DNA of 64,000 nt from contig NZ_CP025116.1 of assembly GCF_002831625.1 (NCBI RefSeq), positions 930,001-994,000 of the forward strand. Direction: 5' to 3'. The DNA comes from Nonlabens sp. MB-3u-79 (GTDB lineage Bacteria > Bacteroidota > Bacteroidia > Flavobacteriales > Flavobacteriaceae). The notes below the pieces were generated by a model, which saw only the letters and a list, made by a program, of their open reading frames with translations, was not told where the DNA came from and made no database searches. Of this stretch, positions 33,888 to 42,555 are shown in pieces; the first letter of the stretch is position 1; the number at the start of each line of letters is the position of its first letter. The position numbers and the translations under genes were made by a program.

Positions 33888-36800
33888 TAGCTTTAAAATA
33901 GTCCTTCACCTTATTGCGGTATTGGGGCTGCAAAGGTAAGACTTGTCTATTTAAAATCTCCTTGTTATTGAAGTACTTAGAGGCATCTGGAATTTGCGCC
34001 TTGGTGTTGTTATTAAAGTCCCGCAAATTAGTACGAGCCTCCCGTTTGTTCTCCTCACCCTGCTCCAATCCTGCATCTTTTAGTTTTAATAAATCGTGCT
34101 GAATCTCCATCATTCTCTGTTGTACTTCCCTATTAAAGCCTTGATCTAATAATTGACGCTCCACAGCCTTCATTTTGTCTGTGATATCACCTACTTTTTC
34201 TTCTAAACCCTCTCGCCTTATCATGTCTTCTAACTCATTGCGCAACTCTTGCTGCTGCTTATAAATCTCATAAATACGCTTAGATTCTTCTTCACTTTCT
34301 CTATAACTTTGTTTCTCGCCTTCTTCACCTGCATCGCCATCAGCGCTTCCTGATCCATTCTTTCCCGCTTTACCGTTTTCTCCTCCACTGCCTTCACCTT
34401 CACCACCCTCACCAGATTGTCCACCTTGACCACTTTCACCAGATTTGCCAGATTCACCACTCTCACCACCTTCTCCACTTTCCCCATTCTTACCAGATTG
34501 CCCCGAAGCACCGCTTTCACCAGAAGTTCCTTTCTCCCCGTCTTTACCCTCTTTCCCCTCTGAACCAGGTTTTTCACCCTCCCCTGATTTAGAAAGACTC
34601 TCTTGCTTCTTAATAATGTTTGGTAACTGAAACCCCGGCCCTCCGTTTTTAGATTCACCCATCCCTGGCTTAGGCATAGCATCATTCATGGCATCCAGAG
34701 AATTGCTTAGCATTTCTGCAAGTGTATTTGCTCCTTTAAAAACAAATTGTTGCGAGCCTTGACCTTCACGCATTTCGAACTCAGCAATTTGGTCCAATGA
34801 TTTTTCTAAGTAATAATAAATCTCTGTAACCTCTTTATTGATTTCCTGACCTATTTTAGGGTTGCGTGTTGCCAATGCAAACAAGCTGTCGTCTACATGT
34901 TCAAAAGCCAGCTCTAAATCTTTTTGAGCTTTGAGCTTTTTACCCAGATTAGGACTGAGCCTATTCATTTGCTTCATAGATTCCATGAGTTCCTCTTCTT
35001 CTACAGAAAACACAATCAAGTTATCTAATATTTGACGCAAACTTTCCGCATCTTCCTTTTCCCCTTCCTGAGACATGGAAGACATTTGAGAAGCCATACT
35101 TGCAGCTTGTTGTTGCATTTTTTGGGCTGCATTCTTTTGCTTCTTTTTGGCATCTGATGTTTTAGATTTTTCTAAATCCTCACTAGATTTCTCCTGCTCA
35201 TCTTTAATTTCTTGTGATTCTTCCGGCTCAAACTCTATGTCCATAGGTTTCTTAAGACCGTCATTTTCCTTCTCCAATTCTTTCAATTCCTTTTCCCAAT
35301 CTTTATACGCTACATTAAGCTTATCCTGATCCTCCTTCTTGTTATCTAGACCATCCTTTTCCGATTGTTCCTTCTGCTCCTGCGCTATCTTTTCTAGTTC
35401 TCTACCCAATTGCTCAAACTTCTGCTTTACGTAATATCTCTTAGTCAGTTCTAAAAGTTGCTCCAAATTTCTCTTTTGCTGCTTGGATTTATTCTTAGAC
35501 TTATCCATTTTCTCTTTTAATTCCTCCGGAGAAATTTTGTCTTGGTACTCCCGAAGCTCTTTGAGCAGCTCTTCATTTTTCTTTAATTCTTCAGCACTTT
35601 TCTCCATTCTATCTTCCAGCAATTCCTTTATTGGATCCTTTTGGGCAGTAGACTTTTGAAGATTATCCTTCATCTTCTCTAATTCTTGACGCATTTTTTG
35701 TTCTCGCTTCTGTTGGTTCTTTAAAGCTTGATCTAACTTACGCTTGTCATTAAAACTGCGTTCCTTTTTTTGTAATTGATCTTTTGAGATTTCATCCAGT
35801 TTCTCTTGTTGTCTTTGTTGCTCTTTGACCGCTTCTTCTAAATTAGAGAAGGATTCCTTTTGTTTATTAAGCTGCTTGTCCTCAAGTTCATCGTTAGACA
35901 GCTTACGGTAAGAAAAAACCTCAGATTTACTTGACTTATAACTGTTAACTGCATCATTATCAATAACTTCAAAGTAAAACTGGTAACTTGTACCCGCTTC
36001 TAAAGGAACCTTACCTGGAAACGTAAGTAAAAACTGATCAAAGGTCCCCCGATTGGAACCCAAGACGTAACTCTTGGTCTTGGTGACATCTCCAGATGGA
36101 TAATAGACAAGCTGTATTTTACGTATTCCGTAGTCATCAGCAACTTGACCTTTAAAGTACATCAAATCGGTATCTACAGAATCCTTTTTCATTTCTATGT
36201 CCAATTCTGGATACTCATCTTTTACTACATCAATTTTAAAATTGAGAGTTTCGTATTCTTTGATATGATCGTTAGAAGTTGCAATACCGTACTTGAGAGG
36301 TTGCAATACCGCTTTCGCGAAAGCGAAACTACCATCCACCTCCTGGAACATATACCTATCCTTTGGGGTAATAAAATCTACTTGAGTTGTTTTTGATGTG
36401 TTGATTTTCCATGTAATTTGAGTTCCTTGTGGAACAATTGCATTACCAGTACTCACCAATTTCTCATCTCGTTTACCCGTATGCGACGGATAATCCAAGA
36501 AAAGCTCAAAACCAATGATAACAGGCACATCATCCACATTTAGTATAAACTTTTTACTGGTCACCTCGTTAGCTGACAACTGAAAACCAATAGCTTCTAA
36601 AGGTTTTGAAAATATAAAACTAAATTTTCCAGGGGCATCTTGGGTTAAAAAATAAGTCTGATCGTTATAGTTAATACTCGCATTCTCTGGTATTTTGCTT
36701 CCACTCACCTCTACGTTGAGCTTAAAATCCCTTCGTTGCAAGGTGGTCAGTTTTTTATTGAGAACCGAAAAAGTAAAAGGAGCTGGCGGTATATACACAT

Positions 36801-37359
36801 TATTGAAATCGGCAACCCGCTTAGCGCTATCTGTTAGTAATTCATTATTTCCCGTAAAGAACAAGCCTGCGATAATAGCAACCGGAATAGCGAGGTAGGG
36901 CAAAAACTTTTTGTTCTTTTTATAATCAATAGCAAGGCTAAAAGGTATGGGTTTGAGATCCCCACTCTTTTGATTGATACTCGCCCAAGTCAACTCGTCA
37001 TCACCTCCATTTTTATGAAGCTGTAACACGTTGATCAATTTATCTGAAACTTCAGGAAAATGAGTTCCTATAATCGTACTCGCATCTCTAAAATTAATTC
37101 CTCTAGACAGCTTCAATAATCGCGCTAAAGGAATTCCTACAAAGCGAACCAAAAGAAATAATTCCATCATCATAAATAGCCCAAACAATATGGTTCTTCC
37201 CAAAGGATTGAGCCACAAGAAATACTCTATCACTACCGTTAATAAAAAATATAACAGGCCTAGAGCAACAAATAGAATCACTCCACGTATTAAGGCGTTG
37301 CGGTAGTATTTACTGATAAAACGTTGGAGCTTTTGCTCTATAATCTCAAAGTTTGTCAT
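33880..37359 (-). CDS. DUF4175 family large membrane protein
   Basis: An 1159-residue protein of the Bacteroidota DUF4175 family. Two or three membrane helices at the N-terminus (about residues 25-45, 50-72 and 150-167) precede a beta-rich extracytoplasmic part and then long Lys/Glu/Gln-rich coiled coils (about 490-900). Residues about 920-1015 are a striking Gly-Ser-Glu-Lys region with collagen-like G-x-x triplets. Function unknown; a structural envelope role is a guess. It lies directly upstream of ybeY-mnmG. Palindrome copy 8 is read SFAFAKAVLQ. Confidence 0.85.
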   Translation of the reverse strand: MTNFEIIEQKLQRFISKYYRNALIRGVILFVALGLLYFLLTVVIEYFLWLNPLGRTILFGLFMMMELFLLVRFVGIPLARLLKLSRGINFRDASTIIGTHFPEVSDKLINVLQLHKNGGDDELTWASINQKSGDLKPIPFSLAIDYKKNKKFLPYLAIPVAIIAGLFFTGNNELLTDSAKRVADFNNVYIPPAPFTFSVLNKKLTTLQRRDFKLNVEVSGSKIPENASINYNDQTYFLTQDAPGKFSFIFSKPLEAIGFQLSANEVTSKKFILNVDDVPVIIGFELFLDYPSHTGKRDEKLVSTGNAIVPQGTQITWKINTSKTTQVDFITPKDRYMFQEVDGSFAFAKAVLQPLKYGIATSNDHIKEYETLNFKIDVVKDEYPELDIEMKKDSVDTDLMYFKGQVADDYGIRKIQLVYYPSGDVTKTKSYVLGSNRGTFDQFLLTFPGKVPLEAGTSYQFYFEVIDNDAVNSYKSSKSEVFSYRKLSNDELEDKQLNKQKESFSNLEEAVKEQQRQQEKLDEISKDQLQKKERSFNDKRKLDQALKNQQKREQKMRQELEKMKDNLQKSTAQKDPIKELLEDRMEKSAEELKKNEELLKELREYQDKISPEELKEKMDKSKNKSKQQKRNLEQLLELTKRYYVKQKFEQLGRELEKIAQEQKEQSEKDGLDNKKEDQDKLNVAYKDWEKELKELEKENDGLKKPMDIEFEPEESQEIKDEQEKSSEDLEKSKTSDAKKKQKNAAQKMQQQAASMASQMSSMSQEGEKEDAESLRQILDNLIVFSVEEEELMESMKQMNRLSPNLGKKLKAQKDLELAFEHVDDSLFALATRNPKIGQEINKEVTEIYYYLEKSLDQIAEFEMREGQGSQQFVFKGANTLAEMLSNSLDAMNDAMPKPGMGESKNGGPGFQLPNIIKKQESLSKSGEGEKPGSEGKEGKDGEKGTSGESGASGQSGKNGESGEGGESGESGKSGESGQGGQSGEGGEGEGSGGENGKAGKNGSGSADGDAGEEGEKQSYRESEEESKRIYEIYKQQQELRNELEDMIRREGLEEKVGDITDKMKAVERQLLDQGFNREVQQRMMEIQHDLLKLKDAGLEQGEENKREARTNLRDFNNNTKAQIPDASKYFNNKEILNRQVLPLQPQYRNKVKDYFKAND
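36311..36324. repeat. Iterated palindrome GCTTTCGCGAAAGC, copy 8
   Basis: Exact copy with outer C/G pair in the DUF4175 gene; read AFAKA. Confidence 0.9.
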
Positions 37360-37671
37360 TGTCTATATAGTCGCGTACTTACCGTAAATATAACGGATTA
37401 GAGCGACGTTTATGACAGGAACACTAAAGACATTAAAAATGGATGTTAAGTCTTAAAACACTATTTAAAATAAGGCCGTTCACAGCAGGCTTTTAAGAGG
37501 CAATGAACCATGATAATCATACGTATAACAAGAATAGAAGATTGCTAGTTTAAGCTCCCCAAGGTTAAAGGGTGCAGACATAAAAAACATCCCAAAACAA
37601 TACATTGATTATGGAACTCGAAGAAAACCTACTAGGTTGTTAACTGCTCCTTCATACTACCAACTAATCCA
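37360..37671. other. Intergenic gap between DUF4175 and gltX
   Basis: About 310 bases between divergent genes. I see no open frame of interest, no convincing RNA fold and no repeat in it. Confidence 0.5.
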
Positions 37672-37679
37672 TATCTTTG
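37672..37679 (+). promoter_or_regulatory. TAnnTTTG -7 element for gltX
   Basis: TATCTTTG, 23 bases before the chosen gltX ATG. No clear -33 element. Confidence 0.5.
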
Positions 37680-37702
37680 CCACACATTAAAAAATGCTAA
37701 AA

Positions 37703-39220
37703 ATGAGTACAGATGTACGTGTAAGATTTGCTCCTAGTCCCACAGGGCCACTTCATATAGGTGGTGTGAGAACAGCACTTTTCAACTATTTATTTGCCAA
37801 AAAACACAACGGAACCTTTATCCTACGTATAGAAGATACCGATCAAAACAGGTATGTAGAAGGCGCAGAAGATTATATAATAGAAACATTGAACTGGTGT
37901 AATATTCCTTATGACGAGGGCCCAGGAAAAGAAGGCAATTGCGGACCCTACCGTCAAAGCGACCGAAAAAATATGTACCGAGCTTATGCTGAGGAATTGG
38001 TGGAGAAGGATGCCGCTTATTATGCATTTGACACCGCTGAAGAATTAGCGCAAGCAAGAGCTGTTTGTGAAGCAAATAAAGAAACTTTTATTTACAATCA
38101 TAACAATAGACTAACCTTTACTAATTCTCTTACTATAAGTGCAGAAGAAGTAAAAGAACGATTAGATCGAGGCGATGAATATACCGTGCGTTTTAAGCCA
38201 GAATTGAAAACCTTAAACATGTACGACGAAATCCGTAAAGGGATAGAAATTGATACGACTTTACTGGATGATAAAGTGCTTTTTAAAAGTGATGGTATGC
38301 CTACTTATCACCTAGCAAATGTGGTAGATGATCACACCATGAATATTTCTCACGTAATTCGTGGTGAAGAATGGTTGCCTAGTATGGCCTTACATGTGTT
38401 GTTATATGAAAGTTTTGGTTGGGATCGACCTAAATTTGCACATTTACCTTTGATTTTGAAACCTACTGGTAAGGGAAAACTGAGCAAGCGCGATGGAGAC
38501 AAAATGGGCTTTTCTGTCTTTCCATTAGAATGGAAAGACCCTAAATCTGGGGAGCTTTCTACTGGGTTTAGAGAAGATGGTTTTCTACCAGAAGCTATGG
38601 TCAATATTCTTGCCTTTTTAGGTTGGAATCCAGGATCAGATCAAGAGTTATTTAGTTTGGATGAATTGGTTCAAGCTTTTAGCTTGGCTAAGGTCAACAG
38701 CTCTGGGGCAAAGTATGATCCTGAAAAGGCAAAATGGTTTCAACAGCAATGGTATGTACATCAAGACGATGAAGTTGTAGGTGCCGCTTTCGCGAAAGCC
38801 TTACAAGAAAAAAATATTCCCTACGGTTCTGAAGATTATGTAAGCATGGTCGCTGGAATGGTAAAGGAACGTGCTGTATTTACCCAAGATCTATTTGAGT
38901 TGGCTGGATTCTTTTTCACAGCACCAACTGTTTATGATGAAAAAGCAGTAAAAAAAGCCTGGAAAGAAGATACTAATGAAATAATGTCTGACGTCATTCA
39001 AGTGATAACCGACACCGAAGATGATACTGCTGCTGGATTAAGTACTGCCATCAAAGGCTGGATTACTTCTCAGGAAATGGGATTTGGCAAAGTGATGATG
39101 CCTTTGAGGCTAGCACTGGTTGGTAGCCTTATGGGCCCAGATGTATTTGAAATTGCCTCAATGATAGGTAAAGAAGAAGCTATAAGTCGTATCAACACGG
39201 CGATGGAAAAATTGGGTTAA
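37703..39220 (+). CDS. gltX: Glutamyl-tRNA synthetase
   Basis: GltX charges tRNA-Glu. The 505-residue class I synthetase has RFAPSPTGPLHIGGVRTAL (HIGH-type motif) and GKGKLSKRDGDKMG (KMSKS-type motif), with the usual GEEWLPSMALHVLLYE between them. An ATG three codons upstream (37694) is also in frame; I prefer 37703 (MSTDVRVRFAP), which fits the family N-terminus better. Palindrome copy 9 is read GAAFAKALQEK in the anticodon-binding half. A hairpin at 39238-39279 ends the transcript. Confidence 0.96.
   Translation: MSTDVRVRFAPSPTGPLHIGGVRTALFNYLFAKKHNGTFILRIEDTDQNRYVEGAEDYIIETLNWCNIPYDEGPGKEGNCGPYRQSDRKNMYRAYAEELVEKDAAYYAFDTAEELAQARAVCEANKETFIYNHNNRLTFTNSLTISAEEVKERLDRGDEYTVRFKPELKTLNMYDEIRKGIEIDTTLLDDKVLFKSDGMPTYHLANVVDDHTMNISHVIRGEEWLPSMALHVLLYESFGWDRPKFAHLPLILKPTGKGKLSKRDGDKMGFSVFPLEWKDPKSGELSTGFREDGFLPEAMVNILAFLGWNPGSDQELFSLDELVQAFSLAKVNSSGAKYDPEKAKWFQQQWYVHQDDEVVGAAFAKALQEKNIPYGSEDYVSMVAGMVKERAVFTQDLFELAGFFFTAPTVYDEKAVKKAWKEDTNEIMSDVIQVITDTEDDTAAGLSTAIKGWITSQEMGFGKVMMPLRLALVGSLMGPDVFEIASMIGKEEAISRINTAMEKLG
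38786..38799. repeat. Iterated palindrome GCTTTCGCGAAAGC, copy 9
   Basis: Exact copy in the plus-strand gltX gene; read AFAKA, showing that the motif is used the same way on both strands. Confidence 0.9.
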
Positions 39221-39237
39221 ACCTTCTTTTTACACCA

Positions 39238-39279
39238 ATAAAAAGCCTGCTGAAATTAAGTTTCAGCAGGCTTTTTTTA
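39238..39279. terminator. Bidirectional terminator between gltX and an outer membrane protein gene
   Basis: AAAAAGCCTGCTGAAA and TTTCAGCAGGCTTTTT pair perfectly around a short loop, with A and T tracts on both sides. Confidence 0.88.
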
Positions 39280-39293
39280 TAACGTATAAATTG

Positions 39294-40043
39294 CTAGAAA
39301 TAGAACCTTCCACCTACACTTAAAAAACTAAAGTTTCCATCTATATCGTCACCGATAAGGTTCGTACCCGTCAAGGAATCCACCAGTGAATAATGGTAAT
39401 GTGCTGTTACTCTAAAATTGCGTACCCCTCCAGAAAAACCAATAACACCGTTTAAATTAACTGGCATCGTATTTTGAAATTCTTGTATAGCAACTGGATT
39501 TGATCCTCCTATAAAAGATTCTCCATAACGTTCTTCGTTACCTATTTTAAGTTCTCCATTTAATTGCAGTGCAGGTCCTGCTTCGATGGAAAAATAATCA
39601 CTTTGAGCTATCTTCCAAGCAAGCAGAAATTTAATCTCTACTCCCAAGGTGCTCATATCAATTTTATCATTGGTCACATTTTCATTTACCGAGAAGTTGT
39701 GATTGAAGATACCTAAGGAATAAATCAAATCAAAATCATCTCTAAAGTCTCCTCTCGTTTCAAAATTTACTGACCAACCTGTTCCTTGTGTAACATTTAC
39801 GTCATCACTAGTAATATTGAAAAAGGTAGCGTCCCCACCTAAACCTAAGCGATTATTATAAGAATATTTACGAGTAGTAGAAACATAGTTAACAGGGTAA
39901 CTGTTTTTATCTACAATGCTTTCAAATAGATCAATAGCTTGGTCTGGATTTTCAAAATTTATAAAAGGAGCGTCCAACAGTTCTTGTGAATAGCTCGTAA
40001 ATACTGTTGCGAGGAAGACTAATAATAGGAATGTATTTTTCAT
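39294..40043 (-). CDS. Outer membrane beta-barrel protein
   Basis: A 249-residue exported protein: signal peptide MKNTFLLLVFLATVFTSYSQ, then alternating beta strands rich in aromatic and Gly residues, ending in SVGGRFYF. A C-terminal Phe is the outer-membrane assembly signal. I start at the ATG at 40043; the open frame reaches 9 codons further but adds only residues before the signal peptide. No specific family is recognised, and substrate or role are unknown. Confidence 0.7.
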   Translation of the reverse strand: MKNTFLLLVFLATVFTSYSQELLDAPFINFENPDQAIDLFESIVDKNSYPVNYVSTTRKYSYNNRLGLGGDATFFNITSDDVNVTQGTGWSVNFETRGDFRDDFDLIYSLGIFNHNFSVNENVTNDKIDMSTLGVEIKFLLAWKIAQSDYFSIEAGPALQLNGELKIGNEERYGESFIGGSNPVAIQEFQNTMPVNLNGVIGFSGGVRNFRVTAHYHYSLVDSLTGTNLIGDDIDGNFSFLSVGGRFYF

Positions 40044-40190
40044 AATAGCTGTAACAAATTGCGCAAACATACTACTAATCTAAAGTAAGCGGGTACAATC
40101 AGTTTTAAAATATGGTCATACTGCCATAATAAAGCCCAACTTGTTTACATTTATACTTACTAATTATCATTAACCTTTTAAACAAACACC

Positions 40191-41192
40191 ATGGGAGGAT
40201 TTGGGATATTTCTAATACCTGTATTACTAGTAGTAGGGTTTTTTCTATTATTAGGCACATTTTTTACCGTAAAACAACAGACTGCTGCGGTAGTAGAGCG
40301 TTTCGGTAAGTTTACCACAATGCGTCAATCTGGACTTCAACTTAAAATACCGCTAGTTGATAAAATTGCTGGAAGAATCAATTTGAAAATCCAACAACTG
40401 GACGTTATCGTAGAGACCAAAACTAAAGATGATGTATTTGTACGTCTTAAAATTTCGGTACAGTTTCAAGTAAGAAGAGAGAAAGTTTACGATGCCTTTT
40501 ACAGACTTCAAAATCCGCATGATCAGATTACCGCTTATGTATTTGATGTAGTGCGTGCCGAAGTTCCTAAAATGAAACTGGATTACGTATTTGAAAAGAA
40601 AGATGATATTGCCATTGCTGTAAAACGCGAATTAAACGAAGCCATGATGGATTATGGTTACGACATCATTAAAACACTTGTAACAGACATTGATCCAGAT
40701 ATACAGGTGAAGGCAGCTATGAATAGAATTAACGCAGCAGAGCGTGAGAAAACAGCTGCTGAATACGAAGCAGAAGCAGATCGTATCAAAATAGTTGCAA
40801 AAGCACGTGCAGAAGCAGAGTCCAAACGTCTACAAGGACAAGGTATCGCAGATCAAAGACGTGAGATCGCTCGCGGTTTGGAAGAAAGTGTGGATGTGCT
40901 CAACAATGTAGGTATCAACTCTCAAGAAGCAAGTGCATTGATTGTTGTTACACAACATTATGATACGCTGCAATCTATAGGTGAAGCGACACAATCTAAC
41001 TTGATCTTACTTCCTAACTCACCACAAGCCGGTAGCGACATGTTGAATAACATGATTGCTAGTTTTACCGCCAGTGCGCAGATAGGGGAACAAATGAAAA
41101 AAACAAATGCTAGCAAAGAAGCAAAAGTAAAAAAAGAATCACGCTCTAGAAGAGACGACTCTACTTATGATGAAGGCAGAAGCCAAGAATAA
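40191..41192 (+). CDS. SPFH/band 7 domain protein (stomatin-like)
   Basis: A 333-residue stomatin/prohibitin-type membrane protein. One N-terminal helix (about residues 5-27) is followed by the SPFH domain (VKQQTAAVVERFGKF, KTKDDVFVRLKISVQF, VFDVVRAEVPKMKLD). Then comes a long Ala/Glu/Lys/Arg helix (AEREKTAAEYEAEADRIK) typical of the oligomerising region, and a charged tail. Such proteins form ring-like membrane scaffolds. It is transcribed alone and ended by the hairpin at 41222-41254. Confidence 0.9.
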   Translation: MGGFGIFLIPVLLVVGFFLLLGTFFTVKQQTAAVVERFGKFTTMRQSGLQLKIPLVDKIAGRINLKIQQLDVIVETKTKDDVFVRLKISVQFQVRREKVYDAFYRLQNPHDQITAYVFDVVRAEVPKMKLDYVFEKKDDIAIAVKRELNEAMMDYGYDIIKTLVTDIDPDIQVKAAMNRINAAEREKTAAEYEAEADRIKIVAKARAEAESKRLQGQGIADQRREIARGLEESVDVLNNVGINSQEASALIVVTQHYDTLQSIGEATQSNLILLPNSPQAGSDMLNNMIASFTASAQIGEQMKKTNASKEAKVKKESRSRRDDSTYDEGRSQE

Positions 41193-41221
41193 GTTTTTAA
41201 TAATAATTCATTTATAAAAAC

Positions 41222-41254
41222 AAAAACGCGATCTGTAAGGATCGCGTTTTTTAT
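41222..41254 (+). terminator. Terminator after the SPFH gene
   Basis: AAAACGCGATC and GATCGCGTTTT pair perfectly around a 6-base loop and run into T6. The A tract on the other side means it can also serve the converging minus-strand cluster. Confidence 0.85.
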
Positions 41255-41276
41255 GCTTTGTCTTTTTAAAAAGCAA

Positions 41277-41489
41277 TTACTTTTTTAATCCTAGAAGCTT
41301 CTTAGCAACTTTAAGAAGCTCTGCTTTTTTAGCTATTGAACTTATGATATTTGATAATACCGCTACCGCAGACAACTTATCCTTAACTTCATTTATTTGA
41401 AGTTTCATAGTCTCTTGTTGTACTTGTTGTTGCAATTTTAGATATCTTAAATCCCGATCTATCTCGTCAAAACTATTGTAGACTCTCAT
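41277..41489 (-). CDS. DUF6327 family protein
   Basis: A 70-residue protein starting MRVYNSFDEIDRDLRYLKLQ, the typical DUF6327 opening, followed by a mainly helical, basic C-terminus (KKAELLKVAKKLLGLKK). It is the last gene of a three-gene minus-strand cluster (YtxH, holin-like, DUF6327), overlapping the holin-like gene by 4 bases. The cluster is common in Flavobacteriia and is often regarded as stress related; its function is not established. Confidence 0.82.
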   Translation of the reverse strand: MRVYNSFDEIDRDLRYLKLQQQVQQETMKLQINEVKDKLSAVAVLSNIISSIAKKAELLKVAKKLLGLKK

Positions 41490-41860
41490 GATTCTTTCGC
41501 ATTTTTATCTTCATTATGATTAAAAAATTGGATGCTTGCCTTTCTCACTAAAATCTTTTCTAAAGTTCCCTTCAAGAAAAAAGAACATATGATCGTTACT
41601 AAAAGATAAAAGCCCCCTACTATTAAATATCCCAAAGCAATACTGTCCAATAATTCGCCAAGAAAAATGGATAAAGCAATGTTCAAAAAAAGTAACGCAA
41701 TGAGAAGAAAAAAACCTAAAATGATTTGATAGCTTCCAGCTACCACGCCTTTCATGACTTTTTTGAAAAGGTCTAATTTGTGATAGCTTATCGAAGATTC
41801 TATATAATCTTCAACAGCTGTAGTAAATTCTCTAAGGTTATCTGTTAAGTTATTTCCCAA
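41486..41860 (-). CDS. Phage-holin-family (DUF1469-like) membrane protein
   Basis: A 124-residue protein with two strongly hydrophobic helices (about residues 44-66 and 74-97) and amphipathic ends. This matches the Phage_holin_3_6/DUF1469 family, which is chromosomal and not part of a phage here. It lies 9 bases after the YtxH gene and overlaps the DUF6327 gene. There is no sign of a prophage around it. Role unknown, possibly membrane stress. Confidence 0.8.
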   Translation of the reverse strand: MGNNLTDNLREFTTAVEDYIESSISYHKLDLFKKVMKGVVAGSYQIILGFFLLIALLFLNIALSIFLGELLDSIALGYLIVGGFYLLVTIICSFFLKGTLEKILVRKASIQFFNHNEDKNAKES

Positions 41861-41869
41861 ATCCTAGAT

Positions 41870-42253
41870 TTATGCTTTTGCTTTTGCTGTATTTGACTTT
41901 TGCAATTTTGCGTTTTGTTCGCGTAATTGCTCTAGCTTAGTCTCTAATGCTACTATAGCCTCATCTGCCTTATAACTAGCGCTTGATAATGCTGTTTCTA
42001 TACGTTCCTCTACACTCCCTTTTAATTCTGTAGCTGTAGAGTTTAAAGAAGATGTAAACTCTGAAGCTTTTTCAGTGACTTGCTCATAAGTTTTACGTGC
42101 TTGTTCATCAATGTCTCTCTGCGCCTTTTTAGCTTGCTTTTTAATTTTCTTTCTAGTCTTCTCTCCGCTCTCTGGCGCATACAACAATCCTACTGCTGCT
42201 CCTATTGCTACTCCTGCTGCTAATGCTACTAATGTGTTTGCTGATTTAGACAT
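41870..42253 (-). CDS. YtxH domain-containing protein
   Basis: A 127-residue protein: short N-terminus, Gly/Ala-rich helix (LVALAAGVAIGAAVGLLYAP) ending in the YtxH signature LYAPESGEKTRKKIKK, then a long Ala/Glu/Lys coiled coil. YtxH is a general-stress protein in Bacillus. It is the first gene of the three-gene cluster that continues with the holin-like and DUF6327 genes. Confidence 0.9.
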   Translation of the reverse strand: MSKSANTLVALAAGVAIGAAVGLLYAPESGEKTRKKIKKQAKKAQRDIDEQARKTYEQVTEKASEFTSSLNSTATELKGSVEERIETALSSASYKADEAIVALETKLEQLREQNAKLQKSNTAKAKA

Positions 42254-42412
42254 AATATTTATTTTTGTGTTAGTTTCAAAGATAATTTTAAACCGAACTC
42301 ACCCTAGTTAATAACTCGTTAAGCTTAGAGGTATTAGTATCACATTACTCCTAATTGGCTGATGTTACCCTCAAATTTAGTTAAAATTATACATTTTTAA
42401 TAACATATTACC

Positions 42413-42442
42413 AAAAAAGCTCACTTGTAGGTGAGCCTTTTG
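42413..42442 (-). terminator. Terminator downstream of glnS
   Basis: On the minus strand GGCTCAC and GTGAGCT form a stem around a short loop, followed by T6. The rest of the 42254-42555 gap shows no gene; a 66-codon open frame there overlaps the end of glnS and looks like chance. Confidence 0.7.
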
Positions 42443-42555
42443 CATTCGTATAACTTTATTTTTACCGCAGTTGTATATATCCGCATTCATACCATTATAG
42501 AACGCCACACACTTTTTACGGTAAGAAAGAAAGCAGACTCTATATTTCCCTTCTT

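Noticed and set aside
34230..34685. 151-codon frame inside the DUF4175 gene
   Set aside because: It is an out-of-frame shadow of the Gly/Ser/Glu-rich repeat region on the same strand.
37360..37671. Structured RNA in the gap before gltX
   Set aside because: I could find no stable stem or known riboswitch core there.
41486..41860. Possible prophage because of a holin-family protein
   Set aside because: No other phage genes are nearby; this holin-like family is chromosomal and clusters with YtxH and DUF6327 genes in Flavobacteriia.
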